DNA of 60,919 nucleotides from the NCBI GenBank assembly GCA_903835685.1, contig CAILNX010000044.1:1-60919 (forward strand). Direction: 5' to 3'. Positions 29,325-37,618 of the stretch are shown piece by piece. Numbering within the stretch: the first letter of the stretch is position 1; every line of letters starts with the position of its first letter. This stretch comes from an uncultured delta proteobacterium. Lineage in GTDB: Bacteria > Desulfobacterota > Desulfovibrionia > Desulfovibrionales > Desulfovibrionaceae. A model generated the notes under the pieces. That model did not search any database. It saw nothing but the letters and a program-made list of their open reading frames with translations, and was not told where the DNA came from. The position numbers and the translations under genes are program-made.

Positions 29325-30611
29325 CTAGACGCCGGGGATCTTGATGCCGAAGAAACCGGCCAGGAGATAGCCCACGCCCACATAGAGCGAGAGCACGATG
29401 AACAGGCGCTTGAGCCACACGTCCGAGAGGTACTTGGAGGTCATGGGGCCGATGATGGACCCGATGGTAATGCCGACGAGTTCAATGCCGATGAGGCTCC
29501 ACTCGATGGGCGTGCCCTTGCTCATGAGGGTGATGATGCTGGTGATCATGCCCACCAGAACGGCCAGGGCCGAGGTTCCGGCCGCCAGGTACATGGGCAG
29601 TTGGGTCACGCTGGTCAGAAAGGGCACCAGCAGGAACCCGCCGCCCACGCCCAGGAAGGCGGCCACGGCCGAGATGACCACGCCGCCCAAAAATGGCACC
29701 AGGGGGTTGAACTTGAAGGGCACCCCGTAGAAGGTGAAGGCGCAGGTGGAGGCCGTGAAGGCCTGGATGTGGAGGCCGTCGCAGGAGGCGTCCAGGGTCT
29801 CCCCGCATTTCAGCTTCTTGACCGCGTCCTCAAAGGCCTTGGCCGCGGCCTTGGCCGTCTTTTTCTTGGACTGCCCGGCCGGGGTGGTCTCGTAGAAGAG
29901 CCAGGCCCCCAAGAGGAGCACGAAGAGGCCGAAATAGCCCTGGTAGGATTTGAAATCGAGCTTGCCGGCCGAGAGTTCCTGCGCGCCCCAGGCCCCGATC
30001 AAGGAGCCCAGACCCAGGCTGATGGCCAGGGGCAGGACCAGGCGCTTCATCTTCAGGTAGTTGAAGGAGCTGATGGCCGCCGAGAGGCCCACCAGGAACT
30101 GGTTGGAGGCCTTGATGGAGTCGGTGATGACCTTGCCCAGCTCCGGGGCGCTCTTCTTGAACCCGCCCGCGTAATTGCCGAAGCCAAACACGCTCATATG
30201 CCCCACGCCAGCCATGACCCCGCCAAAGGCCCCCACGGTGGAGAAAATCCAGCCCACCCACAAGGCCCAGACAAAGGCCAGGACGATGTTCACATTGGGC
30301 GCGCCCGGGATGCCCAAGAAGCCCAGGGGCTTGCTCTCGTCGATCTGTCCGGGCTCCGCGCCGTGGGGGGCCTTGGCAATGGCCTCGGCCAGCTTGGACC
30401 CCTTGGGGGCGGCTGCGGCCGCTGGAGCGGCAGGAGTGGCAGCGCCCAGAGCCTGGGTCGTTTCGGGAAGTTTGGGGGCCTCGATCACCACGGGCGCAGG
30501 GGCCGGTTCAGCGGCCGGGGCGGCCTGCTGGGCCGAGGCCAGGCCCAGCCAGAGGCACAGGACGCTGGCCAGAATTGCGGAGATCGTCAGGGAGAGTCTG
30601 CGGATAGGCAC
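29325..30611 (-). CDS. TauE/SafE-family membrane exporter
   Basis: A permease of the TauE/SafE (DUF81) family, whose members export sulfite, sulfoacetate or other organosulfur anions. The 428-residue protein begins with a hydrophobic signal (MPIRRLSLTISAILASVLCLWLGLASAQ), then a Pro/Ala-rich spacer and at least seven membrane segments. FLGVGGGFLLVPFLTSVTQLPMYLAAGTSALAVL is the family's second conserved block. The first block is spread around VGAFGGVMAGVGHMSVFG. A central loop (about 240-290) carries four cysteines (KCGETLDASCDGLHIQ and STC). Start is GTG. The neighbouring molybdoenzyme genes suggest sulfur metabolism. Confidence 0.88.
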   Translation of the reverse strand: MPIRRLSLTISAILASVLCLWLGLASAQQAAPAAEPAPAPVVIEAPKLPETTQALGAATPAAPAAAAAPKGSKLAEAIAKAPHGAEPGQIDESKPLGFLGIPGAPNVNIVLAFVWALWVGWIFSTVGAFGGVMAGVGHMSVFGFGNYAGGFKKSAPELGKVITDSIKASNQFLVGLSAAISSFNYLKMKRLVLPLAISLGLGSLIGAWGAQELSAGKLDFKSYQGYFGLFVLLLGAWLFYETTPAGQSKKKTAKAAAKAFEDAVKKLKCGETLDASCDGLHIQAFTASTCAFTFYGVPFKFNPLVPFLGGVVISAVAAFLGVGGGFLLVPFLTSVTQLPMYLAAGTSALAVLVGMITSIITLMSKGTPIEWSLIGIELVGITIGSIIGPMTSKYLSDVWLKRLFIVLSLYVGVGYLLAGFFGIKIPGV

Positions 30612-30671
30612 GGATATGCTCCTGTTTATTGGTTGGTCTGATCCAGGCCCGGCCAGGAACCGTCTTGCGCC

Positions 30672-31121
30672 TCAAGGGCGGACAAAGGTGAGCGCGTGCC
30701 CGGTGCATCCGGCCACGCAGGCCGGGTCCAGACCCCGGTCGATGCGCTCCATGCACAGGTCGCATTTGATCATTTTCCCGGTGGCCGGGTGCATGCGGGG
30801 CACGCTCCAGGGACAGGCCGAAACACAGGCCTGGCACCCGTCGCACAGCTCCTCTTTCAGGAGCACCAGGGCGTCGCTCTCGCGGATGTACAGGGCGCCC
30901 GTGGGGCAGGCCGCCACGCATTCGGGCTTCTTGCAGTGCAGGCAGGGCTGATATTTGGGTTTCATTCTGGGCCGCCCCTCATCGTCCGCCTCAGGCCCCT
31001 GGGCGGTAATGGAGTTGAGCCTTAAGCTCGGGGGCATGCGGTTTTGCACCTGGCAGTGGATTTCGCAGGCATGGCAGAGGATGCAGCGTTCCTTGTTCAA
31101 CTTGATTTTATACAGGCTCAT
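30672..31121 (-). CDS. Four-cluster ferredoxin-type electron transfer subunit (PhsB/DmsB-like)
   Basis: The start at 31121 (MSLYKIKLNKERC) follows a GGAGA site and gives 149 residues. Four Cys groups are visible: CILCHACEIHC, CLHCKKPECVAACP, CDGCQACVSACP and CDLC...CVAGC, enough for four [4Fe-4S] clusters, as in beta subunits of thiosulfate, polysulfide, DMSO and formate oxidoreductases. It is divergent from the molybdoenzyme gene, separated by about 210 bp, and is its likely electron partner. No Tat signal or membrane segment is present, so it should be cytoplasmic. Confidence 0.9.
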   Translation of the reverse strand: MSLYKIKLNKERCILCHACEIHCQVQNRMPPSLRLNSITAQGPEADDEGRPRMKPKYQPCLHCKKPECVAACPTGALYIRESDALVLLKEELCDGCQACVSACPWSVPRMHPATGKMIKCDLCMERIDRGLDPACVAGCTGHALTFVRP

Positions 31122-31333
31122 GGCTGGCGCTCTCCTTTCATCTTCTCCTGAACATACCACCAAGCTTCCTGTCAACCTTGTGAAAAAAACTGCAACATCC
31201 GAACCGGATAGTTCAAAGGAAGGGGAGTGAGGAGTCACGTTTTCCAGACTTTCAGGGTTGAATCCAGGCTGTGGAGAGCGTATACCTTGCCAGCGTGAAT
31301 CATGGGGAACCTTGGCCTTAAAGGGAGCGTGGC

Positions 31334-33427
31334 ATGGCCTCATCCACTGTTTTCAGCGTCTGCGGCATGTGTTCGGTTCGCTGTCCCATCCAGGTCGAGG
31401 TGGAGGACGGGGCGGTGCGCCGCATCCAGGGGAACCGCCAGTGCGCGGGCATCCAGGGGGCCTTGTGCGCCCGGGGCGCGGCCGGGGTGGCCCTTTTGAA
31501 CGACGACGAGAGGCCGCAGTTTCCCATGATCCGGGAGGGCGCGCGGGGCGAGGGCAAGTGGCGGCGCGTGAGTTGGGACGAGGCCCTGGATTATGTGGCC
31601 GAGCGGCTCCAGGCCGTGCGCGCGAAGTACGGGGACACCTCGGTGCTGCTCTCGGATCGGGGCGGCCCGTTTCGGGACATCTACCGGGCCTTTTTGCGCG
31701 GGATCGGGTCCCCCAACTACTGCAACCATGATTCGGCCTGCGCCCGCAACGTGCAGCACGCGGCCCTGTCCACCTTCGGCTTCGGCCGCAAGGACATGGC
31801 CCACGACTACAAGAACGCCAAGCACGTGGTGCTCCAGACCCGCAACATCTTCGAGGCCATAAACGTCAAGGAGGTCAACCAGCTCCTGGACGGCATGGAC
31901 GCCGGATGCAAACTCACGGTCATCGACATCCGGGCCACGGTCACGGCCTCCAAGGCCGACAATTTCTTCCTGCTCCGGCCGGGCACGGACTATGCCTTCA
32001 ACCTGGCCATCATCCACGTGCTGCTCACTTCCGGGCTGTACGATGCGGCCTTTGCTCAAGCCCACATCCTGGGCCTGGAGGAGATCCAGGCCTTCGTCCT
32101 GCCCTACACCCCGGCCTGGGCGGAGAAAGAGACCGGAATCCCGGCCGAGCGCATCATCGACCTGGCCGAGCAACTGGCCCAGGCCGCCCCGTCCGTGATC
32201 TGGCATCCCGGGTGGATGGCCGCCCGCTACCAGGACTCCTTCTACGTCTGCCGCACGGCCTACATTATCAATGCCCTGCTGGGGGCCATCGGGGCCAAGG
32301 GCGGCCTGCCTTTTGTGAACAAGCCCGGGGACGTGGGCCGCAAGGGGCTCAAGTCCGTGCTGGACATCTACCCCAAGCCCAAGGGCCAGCGGGCCGACGG
32401 CGTGGGCTGGCAGGAGGGCCGCACCCATTTCGAGGCAGGACCCGGCCTGCTGCACCTGGCCTTCGAGGCCATGGCCACGGATCAGCCTTATCCGGTCAAG
32501 GCCTACATCGCCCACCGCCACGACCCGCTCATGGCCTACCCGGACCCCACGGCCTTGAAAAAGCTCTGGGACCACCTGGAGCTTCTGGTGGCCGTGACTT
32601 TCACCTGGTCGGACACGGCCTGGTACGCGGATGTGGTCCTGCCTCTTTCCACCTATCTGGAGCGGGAGAGCATCCTGGGCTCCAAGAACGGGCTCAAGCC
32701 TGAATTTTTCGTGCGCCACCGGGCGGTTGAACCTCGGTTCGAGACCAAATCCGAATGGGAGATCTATTGCGGCCTGGCCAAGCGCATGGGCCTGACCGAC
32801 CTGGCTTTTTCCAGCATCCAGGACATCTGGCGCTTCCAGCTCGAAGGCACCGGGGTCGCGCCCGAGGACTTCGAGCGCATGGGCTTTGTGTCCCTGACGG
32901 ACAAGCCCAAGTACCGCACCGTGGAGGAACTGACCTTCAAAACTCCCTCGGGCAAGATCGAGCTGGTGTCCAGCAATCTGGCCAAGGACGGTTTGCCCTC
33001 CCTGGCCCCGTACGTCTCCCCGGCCCATCCGCCCGTGGGGCGCTTCCGTCTGACCTTCGGCCGCTGCGGGGTGCACACCCAGGGGCATACGGTGAACAAC
33101 CCCCTGCTGCACGCCCAGGTCCCGGAGAACGTCCTGTGGATCAACGAGGACAAGGCCGAGGCCCTGGGCATCGAGCACGGCGAGATGGTCCAGATCACTG
33201 GTGGACGTCATTCAGGCAAGATCAAGGCCCATGTCACGCCCTTCATCCATCCCGAGGCCGTGTTCATGCTGCACGGGTTCGGCCACGACCTGCCCGTGGA
33301 GTCCCGGGCTCGGGGCAAGGGCGTGGCCGACCAGGAGCTCATGGACCAGGGGCTCTCAAACTGGGACAAGGCCGGGGGCGGAATCTGCATGCAGGAGCAT
33401 TTCGTCGAGGTCCGCAAGATCGTCTAG
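31334..33427 (+). CDS. Molybdopterin oxidoreductase catalytic subunit (PhsA/PsrA-like, cytoplasmic)
   Basis: A 697-residue enzyme of the DMSO reductase superfamily. FSVCGMCSVRCPIQVEVEDG (residues 7-26) with a later cysteine (GALCARG) forms an N-terminal [4Fe-4S] site. NYCNHDSACARNVQHA near 135 has a cysteine in the place that binds molybdenum or tungsten in PsrA/PhsA enzymes. The C-terminal molybdopterin-binding region contains RCGVHTQGHTVNNPLLHAQVPENVLWINEDKAEALGIEHGEMVQI. No Tat signal is present, unlike periplasmic PhsA. Thiosulfate or polysulfide reductase is the nearest guess; no anchor subunit is next to it. Confidence 0.88.
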   Translation: MASSTVFSVCGMCSVRCPIQVEVEDGAVRRIQGNRQCAGIQGALCARGAAGVALLNDDERPQFPMIREGARGEGKWRRVSWDEALDYVAERLQAVRAKYGDTSVLLSDRGGPFRDIYRAFLRGIGSPNYCNHDSACARNVQHAALSTFGFGRKDMAHDYKNAKHVVLQTRNIFEAINVKEVNQLLDGMDAGCKLTVIDIRATVTASKADNFFLLRPGTDYAFNLAIIHVLLTSGLYDAAFAQAHILGLEEIQAFVLPYTPAWAEKETGIPAERIIDLAEQLAQAAPSVIWHPGWMAARYQDSFYVCRTAYIINALLGAIGAKGGLPFVNKPGDVGRKGLKSVLDIYPKPKGQRADGVGWQEGRTHFEAGPGLLHLAFEAMATDQPYPVKAYIAHRHDPLMAYPDPTALKKLWDHLELLVAVTFTWSDTAWYADVVLPLSTYLERESILGSKNGLKPEFFVRHRAVEPRFETKSEWEIYCGLAKRMGLTDLAFSSIQDIWRFQLEGTGVAPEDFERMGFVSLTDKPKYRTVEELTFKTPSGKIELVSSNLAKDGLPSLAPYVSPAHPPVGRFRLTFGRCGVHTQGHTVNNPLLHAQVPENVLWINEDKAEALGIEHGEMVQITGGRHSGKIKAHVTPFIHPEAVFMLHGFGHDLPVESRARGKGVADQELMDQGLSNWDKAGGGICMQEHFVEVRKIV

Positions 33428-33468
33428 TGCGACGGCTCAAGCCATCCGGGGGGACTTTGAACCGCATC

Positions 33469-34854
33469 ATGAACACTTCTGTTTCATCCCTTGTCCTGTC
33501 CCTGCTTTTGGGGGCTCTGGCCCTGCCCTGGGCCAGCCCGGCCCAGGCCCAAGACGCTCCTACTCCAGGGCGCAAGCCCGTGGTGGGCGAATTCTACGTC
33601 CAGCCCCCGGATACCTTGGCCCCGCGTATGGTCCAATCCTTAAAGGAGCACATCGACCACCTGCTGCGCAAGGTCTACGTCAAACCCGAGGACCTCTATC
33701 GGCCGCCTCTGGAAGGGACCGAGGGCTTCACCTACGACCAGGTCACGCCCCAGGAGGCCGTGCCGGTGCTGGCGGGCAATGTGGCGGCCATGACCGGGGA
33801 GATCGAGGGTCTGGCCGTGGGCCAGGCCAATGGCGATATCTTTGTCTGGAGCGGCTTTGCCTGCCGCCAGATGGCCATGCCCGGGGGACGCCAGCCCGCC
33901 ATCCTGGCCTGGGGCCATGGCAGCCCCCTTCTGGCCGCCGTGGACGCCACCAGGCGCACCATCCAGGTTTTTGACCTGCGCACCTGTGGCCCGCCCCGCG
34001 CTCCCGCCCTTCCGGCCGGAATCCAGATCATCCAGGCGGCCATGTCCGACCAGGGGTTCTGGCTGGCCTTCATCGATGCGGATGGCGGCCTGTGGGCCGG
34101 GCCGCCCCTGGGGCCGTTCACCCGGGTGGAGGGCCTGCCCGGTGCTCCGATCATGGTCGGCTTCACGGCCTTGCAGGGCCTGCTGGTGGCTGCGGACGCA
34201 AGCGGCCAGACCCTGGGCTTTGCCCTGATGAACCGGCAGGTTCTGCGCCGCATGGAAGTACCCGGCGGACCCTTCACCCAGGGCTTTGTGTCCGGCCAGG
34301 CCGTCAACCTGGTCACCGGCTCCGGGAGCACGGTGGCCTGGAACCTGCTCCAGCCTGGCCCGGTCCAGGCCACGCAGCAGGAACAGGGCCGCATCTTCAT
34401 CCGGGACGGCAAGGTCTTTTACACCACGGGCCTGACCCGCTGGCTGAAAACCACCCGCATGCGTCGGCCAGAATTCCTCCTGTCTCATTCGGCCTCCCTC
34501 GGGCTCCTGCGCCTGCGCGACCTGGACGGGGAGACCCGCTATTTTAGCGTACACACGGGCGAACCCGCCCAGGCCCCGGTCCAGGACTCCCCGGACTGGG
34601 CGTTGGCCACTGGCAAAGCCGGGGTGTTCCAGGTTAATGGGCAGGAGTTCAAGGTCTATGATCCGGTCTGCCAGGTGGGCTACCTGCGGCTGCTCTGCCG
34701 GTACATCCCCAAGAAGGGATTTTTCATTTGGTGGCAGGGCATGGAGTCCCAGAACTCCTTCAACATCCGGCCCATGCACCTACCCGTGCGGACCTCGCTC
34801 AAGGCTGACAGCGAACCGGCTTGGAAAGATCTGTACAGCGGGGATTTGCCGTAA
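33469..34854 (+). CDS. Secreted protein of unknown function, possibly propeller-like
   Basis: The start at 33469 (MNTSVSSLVLSLLLGALALPWASPAQAQ) gives a clear cleavable signal peptide and 461 residues. A TTG four codons upstream is possible. After an N-terminal region rich in Pro and charged residues, about residues 100-400 are repeating beta-type segments (VAVGQANGDIFVWSG, LAAVDATRRTIQVFDL, LVAADASGQTLGFALMN) reminiscent of WD/YVTN-like propellers. Cysteine pairs could form disulfides, for example RLLC and DPVC near the C-terminus. I do not recognise a family. It lies 41 bp after the molybdoenzyme gene and 27 bp before pfkA. Confidence 0.75.
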   Translation: MNTSVSSLVLSLLLGALALPWASPAQAQDAPTPGRKPVVGEFYVQPPDTLAPRMVQSLKEHIDHLLRKVYVKPEDLYRPPLEGTEGFTYDQVTPQEAVPVLAGNVAAMTGEIEGLAVGQANGDIFVWSGFACRQMAMPGGRQPAILAWGHGSPLLAAVDATRRTIQVFDLRTCGPPRAPALPAGIQIIQAAMSDQGFWLAFIDADGGLWAGPPLGPFTRVEGLPGAPIMVGFTALQGLLVAADASGQTLGFALMNRQVLRRMEVPGGPFTQGFVSGQAVNLVTGSGSTVAWNLLQPGPVQATQQEQGRIFIRDGKVFYTTGLTRWLKTTRMRRPEFLLSHSASLGLLRLRDLDGETRYFSVHTGEPAQAPVQDSPDWALATGKAGVFQVNGQEFKVYDPVCQVGYLRLLCRYIPKKGFFIWWQGMESQNSFNIRPMHLPVRTSLKADSEPAWKDLYSGDLP

Positions 34855-34881
34855 GCGCCTGCAACCTGACCGGAGGGATTC

Positions 34882-36210
34882 ATGTCGAAAAGCAAGCTGA
34901 AACCGCTTCAAATCGAGGCCACGATCCCGGTGCTTGGTTCGGCCAAGGTGGCCTCCCCCCTGCCCCGCTGCAATTTCACCCCGGACAACGCGGCCGTGCG
35001 GGTGGACTTGACCGAGGACGAGCTGGGGTTCGTGCCCGAGACCCCCATCTATCACGAATTCGAAAAGGCCGGACCCCGGGCCAAAATCTTCTTTGAGCCG
35101 ACCAAGACCAAATGCGCCATCGTGACCTGCGGCGGGCTGTGTCCGGGCTTAAACGACGTGATCCGGGCCATTGTCATGGAGGCCCACCACAACTACAAGG
35201 TGGCCGCCGTGCTGGGCATCCGCTTCGGTTTGCAGGGCTTCATCCCCAGCTACGGGCACGACATCATGGAGCTTGATCCCCAGCGGGTGGCGGACATCCA
35301 CCAGTTCGGGGGGACCATCCTGGGCTCCTCGCGCGGCCCCCAGCCAGCCGACGAGGTGGTGGACGCCCTGGAGCGCATGAACATCAGCATCCTGTTCATG
35401 ATCGGTGGCGACGGCACCATGCGCGCGGCCCAGCACATCGTGGACGAGATCAAGGCCCGCAAGCTCAAGATATCGCTCATCGGCATCCCCAAGACCATTG
35501 ACAACGACATCAATTTCGTCAGCCGTTCCTTTGGGTTCGACACGGCCGTGGAAAAGGCCACCGAGGCCATCCAGTGCGCCCATGTCGAGGCCCAGGGCGC
35601 GGTGAACGGCATCGGGCTGGTCAAGGTCATGGGCCGGGACGCGGGTTTCATCGCGGCCCAGGCCACCCTGGCCCTGAAAGAGGTGAATTTCGTCCTGGTG
35701 CCTGAGAACCCCTTCACCCTGGAAGGCCCGGGTGGGCTCATCCCCGGCCTGGAGCAGCGCTTGAAGGAGCGCCAGCACGCGGTGATCCTGTGCGCCGAGG
35801 GCGCGGGCCAGGACCTGACCCAGTCCACGGGCCAGCAAGACGCTTCGGGCAACAAGCAGTTGGCCGACATCTGCTCGGTCCTGTCGGAAAAGATCAAGGC
35901 CCATTTCAAGGCCAGCCACACAGAGATCACCCTGAAATTCATCGACCCGAGCTACATGATCCGCTCGGTCCCAGCCAATGCCAATGACCGCATCTATTGC
36001 GGGTTCCTGGGCCAGCACGCGGTGCATGCGGCCATGTCCGGCCGCACGGGCATGGTGGTGAGCAATTTGAAGTCCCATTATGTGCACTTGCCCGTGGCCC
36101 TGGTCTGCGGCAAGGGCAAGCGTCTGAACACCCAGTCGGATTATTGGCGCGCGGTCCTGGAGTCCACCGGCCAGGCGGATTTCATGGAGGCCCCCCATTT
36201 CTGCCCCTGA
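34882..36210 (+). CDS. pfkA: 6-phosphofructokinase, ATP-type with Lys in the PKTIDND loop
   Basis: It phosphorylates fructose 6-phosphate in glycolysis. The 442 residues are longer than E. coli PfkA. Motifs are CGGLCPGLNDVIRAIV near 80, GGDGT near 176, PKTIDNDI, and GRDAGFIAAQATLA. In this superfamily the Gly in GGDGT points to ATP as donor (pyrophosphate enzymes have GGDD), and Lys in PKTIDND is seen in pyrophosphate enzymes and in some long ATP enzymes; I expect ATP use by inference. An AGGGATTC-type site precedes the ATG. It follows the secreted protein by 27 bp. Confidence 0.93.
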   Translation: MSKSKLKPLQIEATIPVLGSAKVASPLPRCNFTPDNAAVRVDLTEDELGFVPETPIYHEFEKAGPRAKIFFEPTKTKCAIVTCGGLCPGLNDVIRAIVMEAHHNYKVAAVLGIRFGLQGFIPSYGHDIMELDPQRVADIHQFGGTILGSSRGPQPADEVVDALERMNISILFMIGGDGTMRAAQHIVDEIKARKLKISLIGIPKTIDNDINFVSRSFGFDTAVEKATEAIQCAHVEAQGAVNGIGLVKVMGRDAGFIAAQATLALKEVNFVLVPENPFTLEGPGGLIPGLEQRLKERQHAVILCAEGAGQDLTQSTGQQDASGNKQLADICSVLSEKIKAHFKASHTEITLKFIDPSYMIRSVPANANDRIYCGFLGQHAVHAAMSGRTGMVVSNLKSHYVHLPVALVCGKGKRLNTQSDYWRAVLESTGQADFMEAPHFCP

Positions 36211-36244
36211 TTCGCCAGTCGTTGTCCTTTCCCTTTTTTTTCCA

Positions 36245-36279
36245 GGAGTCCAGGACGTCCATCCTCGGGCTCCTTTTTT
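36245..36279 (+). terminator. Weak candidate terminator after pfkA
   Basis: GGAGTCC and GGGCTCC pair at six of seven positions and are followed by six T residues. The 15-nt loop is long, so the stem is weak. It lies about 35 nt after the pfkA stop. Confidence 0.35.
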
Positions 36280-36376
36280 GTGGCCTATACCTGCGTGGTT
36301 CGAGAGCCTTCTCCCTGAGCTGCCAGTCCTTTTCCCTGCCTTTGGCCCGGTCCCTTGACCCCTGGCCCATCCTGTG

Positions 36377-36411
36377 ATATCGATAAGCGACGATAGCGAA
36401 AATCGGCTTAT
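36377..36411. promoter_or_regulatory. GCTTAYCGATA site 1 upstream of the MerR-type regulator
   Basis: TATCGATAAGC at 36378-36388 is the reverse complement of GCTTATCGATA and is followed by a partial GGCTTAT at 36405-36411, so the two ATAAGC/GCTTAT halves form an inverted repeat. It lies 44-78 bp upstream of the preferred start (36455) of the next gene, a normal operator position. Related sites lie inside and after that gene. Confidence 0.5.
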
Positions 36412-36454
36412 ACCAGCATCTTTAGGTTCTCCGTCTTTCAAGGATATTCTGGCC

Positions 36455-37618
36455 ATGGCTGAACCCACCCCCCGTACCTTGACCCATCAGGACCTGGCCC
36501 GCCGGGTGGGGGTGTCGGTCACGACCATCAAAAGCTATCGCCGGAAGTTCCCGGAGTTCTTCCAACCGCCCACCCTGACCAAACCCCTGCGTTTTGTCCC
36601 GGACACCGAGAAACTCTGCCGCACGATTTTCGACCTGTTCCAGGAAGGGCTGTCCATCAAGCAGGCCAGACGAGAACTTGCCAAGGTGTTTCCAATTGTT
36701 GCGGACATCGATAGCTTACCGATAACTCATGATTCAACCCAGGGGTCTGCGGAAAGCACGGGGGATTTCGAGCGGCTGTTCCATGTGCTTGGCCAGATGT
36801 CCAAGGGCATGGGGGCCATGGCCACGGCCCAGGCCAAATTCGGCCTGGAGGCGGCCAAGGACAAGGACCGCATCGACACCCTGTTCGCCCAGCAGAACGC
36901 CCTGGTGGCGCATTTGAACGAGATATCGGCGAATCTGAACAAGGCGCTGGCGGGTCTGGCCCAGCAGGCCGGGAAAAGTCCTGCGGCCGCCCCCCGGCGG
37001 GTCATCAATGTGCGGGGAGAACAGGGGGCGGTCCATGCCTATGAGTTCACGGATAGGCCCCCGGAGTCCGGGACAGCAGGACCTGAGCCTCGCAAGCCTG
37101 GCGAAGAGCCAGCCCGGTCTCGGGCCGAGGAGCCGACCGGGTCGTTCCAGACACCAGGTCCGGAATCCGGTCCTACTCCAAGTTCCCAATCAGGCCCGAC
37201 CCCTGGCCCGACTCCTGGTCCGCCAGTTGGCCCGAAACCTGGCCCGCGCGACGTTGTAGGACGTCCGGATTTTCTCGACCTGCCTGCGGTCATGCATTCG
37301 GCTCGGGGCGAATACCTCGGGCTGACCGGACCCTCGGGCCGACCTTTCAGCCTGGGTGAACTGGAAGCCTATTTGGGCCAGCGACCGGATTTGAAGCCCC
37401 TGGACGAGGCCTGGCAAGGGGCGGACGAGGAGTGGACCCTGACCTTGCAGTCCCCGCATTCCACCCGGGGCCGACACGCCTTCAGCTTCAGAAAAACCCA
37501 GACCCCCAAGGGCAACCACGTGGCCCTGCTCCGTCAGCTCTCCATTGACGGAACGACCGTGACCGAAGGCTTTCTCCAGGCCTTTTTCCGACAAATTCGT
37601 GAATCGTTACTGCATTGA
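36455..37618 (+). CDS. MerR-type helix-turn-helix protein with coiled coil
   Basis: The start at 36455 (MAEPTPRTLTHQDLARRVGV) gives 387 residues; a GTG 27 codons upstream is less likely because it would put the putative operator inside the gene. Residues about 10-75 form a MerR-like winged helix-turn-helix (LTHQDLARRVGVSVTTIKSYRRKFPEFFQP). About 100-175 is a coiled coil (TAQAKFGLEAAKDKDRIDTLFAQQNALVAHLNEISANLNKAL), then a Pro/Gly/Ser-rich linker to about 275 and a C-terminal domain of about 110 residues of unknown type. The three sites GCTTAYCGATA around the gene suggest autoregulation or a DNA-organising role. Family not recognised. Confidence 0.7.
   Translation: MAEPTPRTLTHQDLARRVGVSVTTIKSYRRKFPEFFQPPTLTKPLRFVPDTEKLCRTIFDLFQEGLSIKQARRELAKVFPIVADIDSLPITHDSTQGSAESTGDFERLFHVLGQMSKGMGAMATAQAKFGLEAAKDKDRIDTLFAQQNALVAHLNEISANLNKALAGLAQQAGKSPAAAPRRVINVRGEQGAVHAYEFTDRPPESGTAGPEPRKPGEEPARSRAEEPTGSFQTPGPESGPTPSSQSGPTPGPTPGPPVGPKPGPRDVVGRPDFLDLPAVMHSARGEYLGLTGPSGRPFSLGELEAYLGQRPDLKPLDEAWQGADEEWTLTLQSPHSTRGRHAFSFRKTQTPKGNHVALLRQLSIDGTTVTEGFLQAFFRQIRESLLH
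36714..36724. promoter_or_regulatory. GCTTAYCGATA site 2 inside the MerR-type gene
   Basis: GCTTACCGATA at 36714-36724 lies inside the coding region, and overlaps an ATCGATAGC half (36707-36715), giving a compact palindrome-like cluster. It shares the 11-bp core with the sites at 36378 and 37643. Confidence 0.45.
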
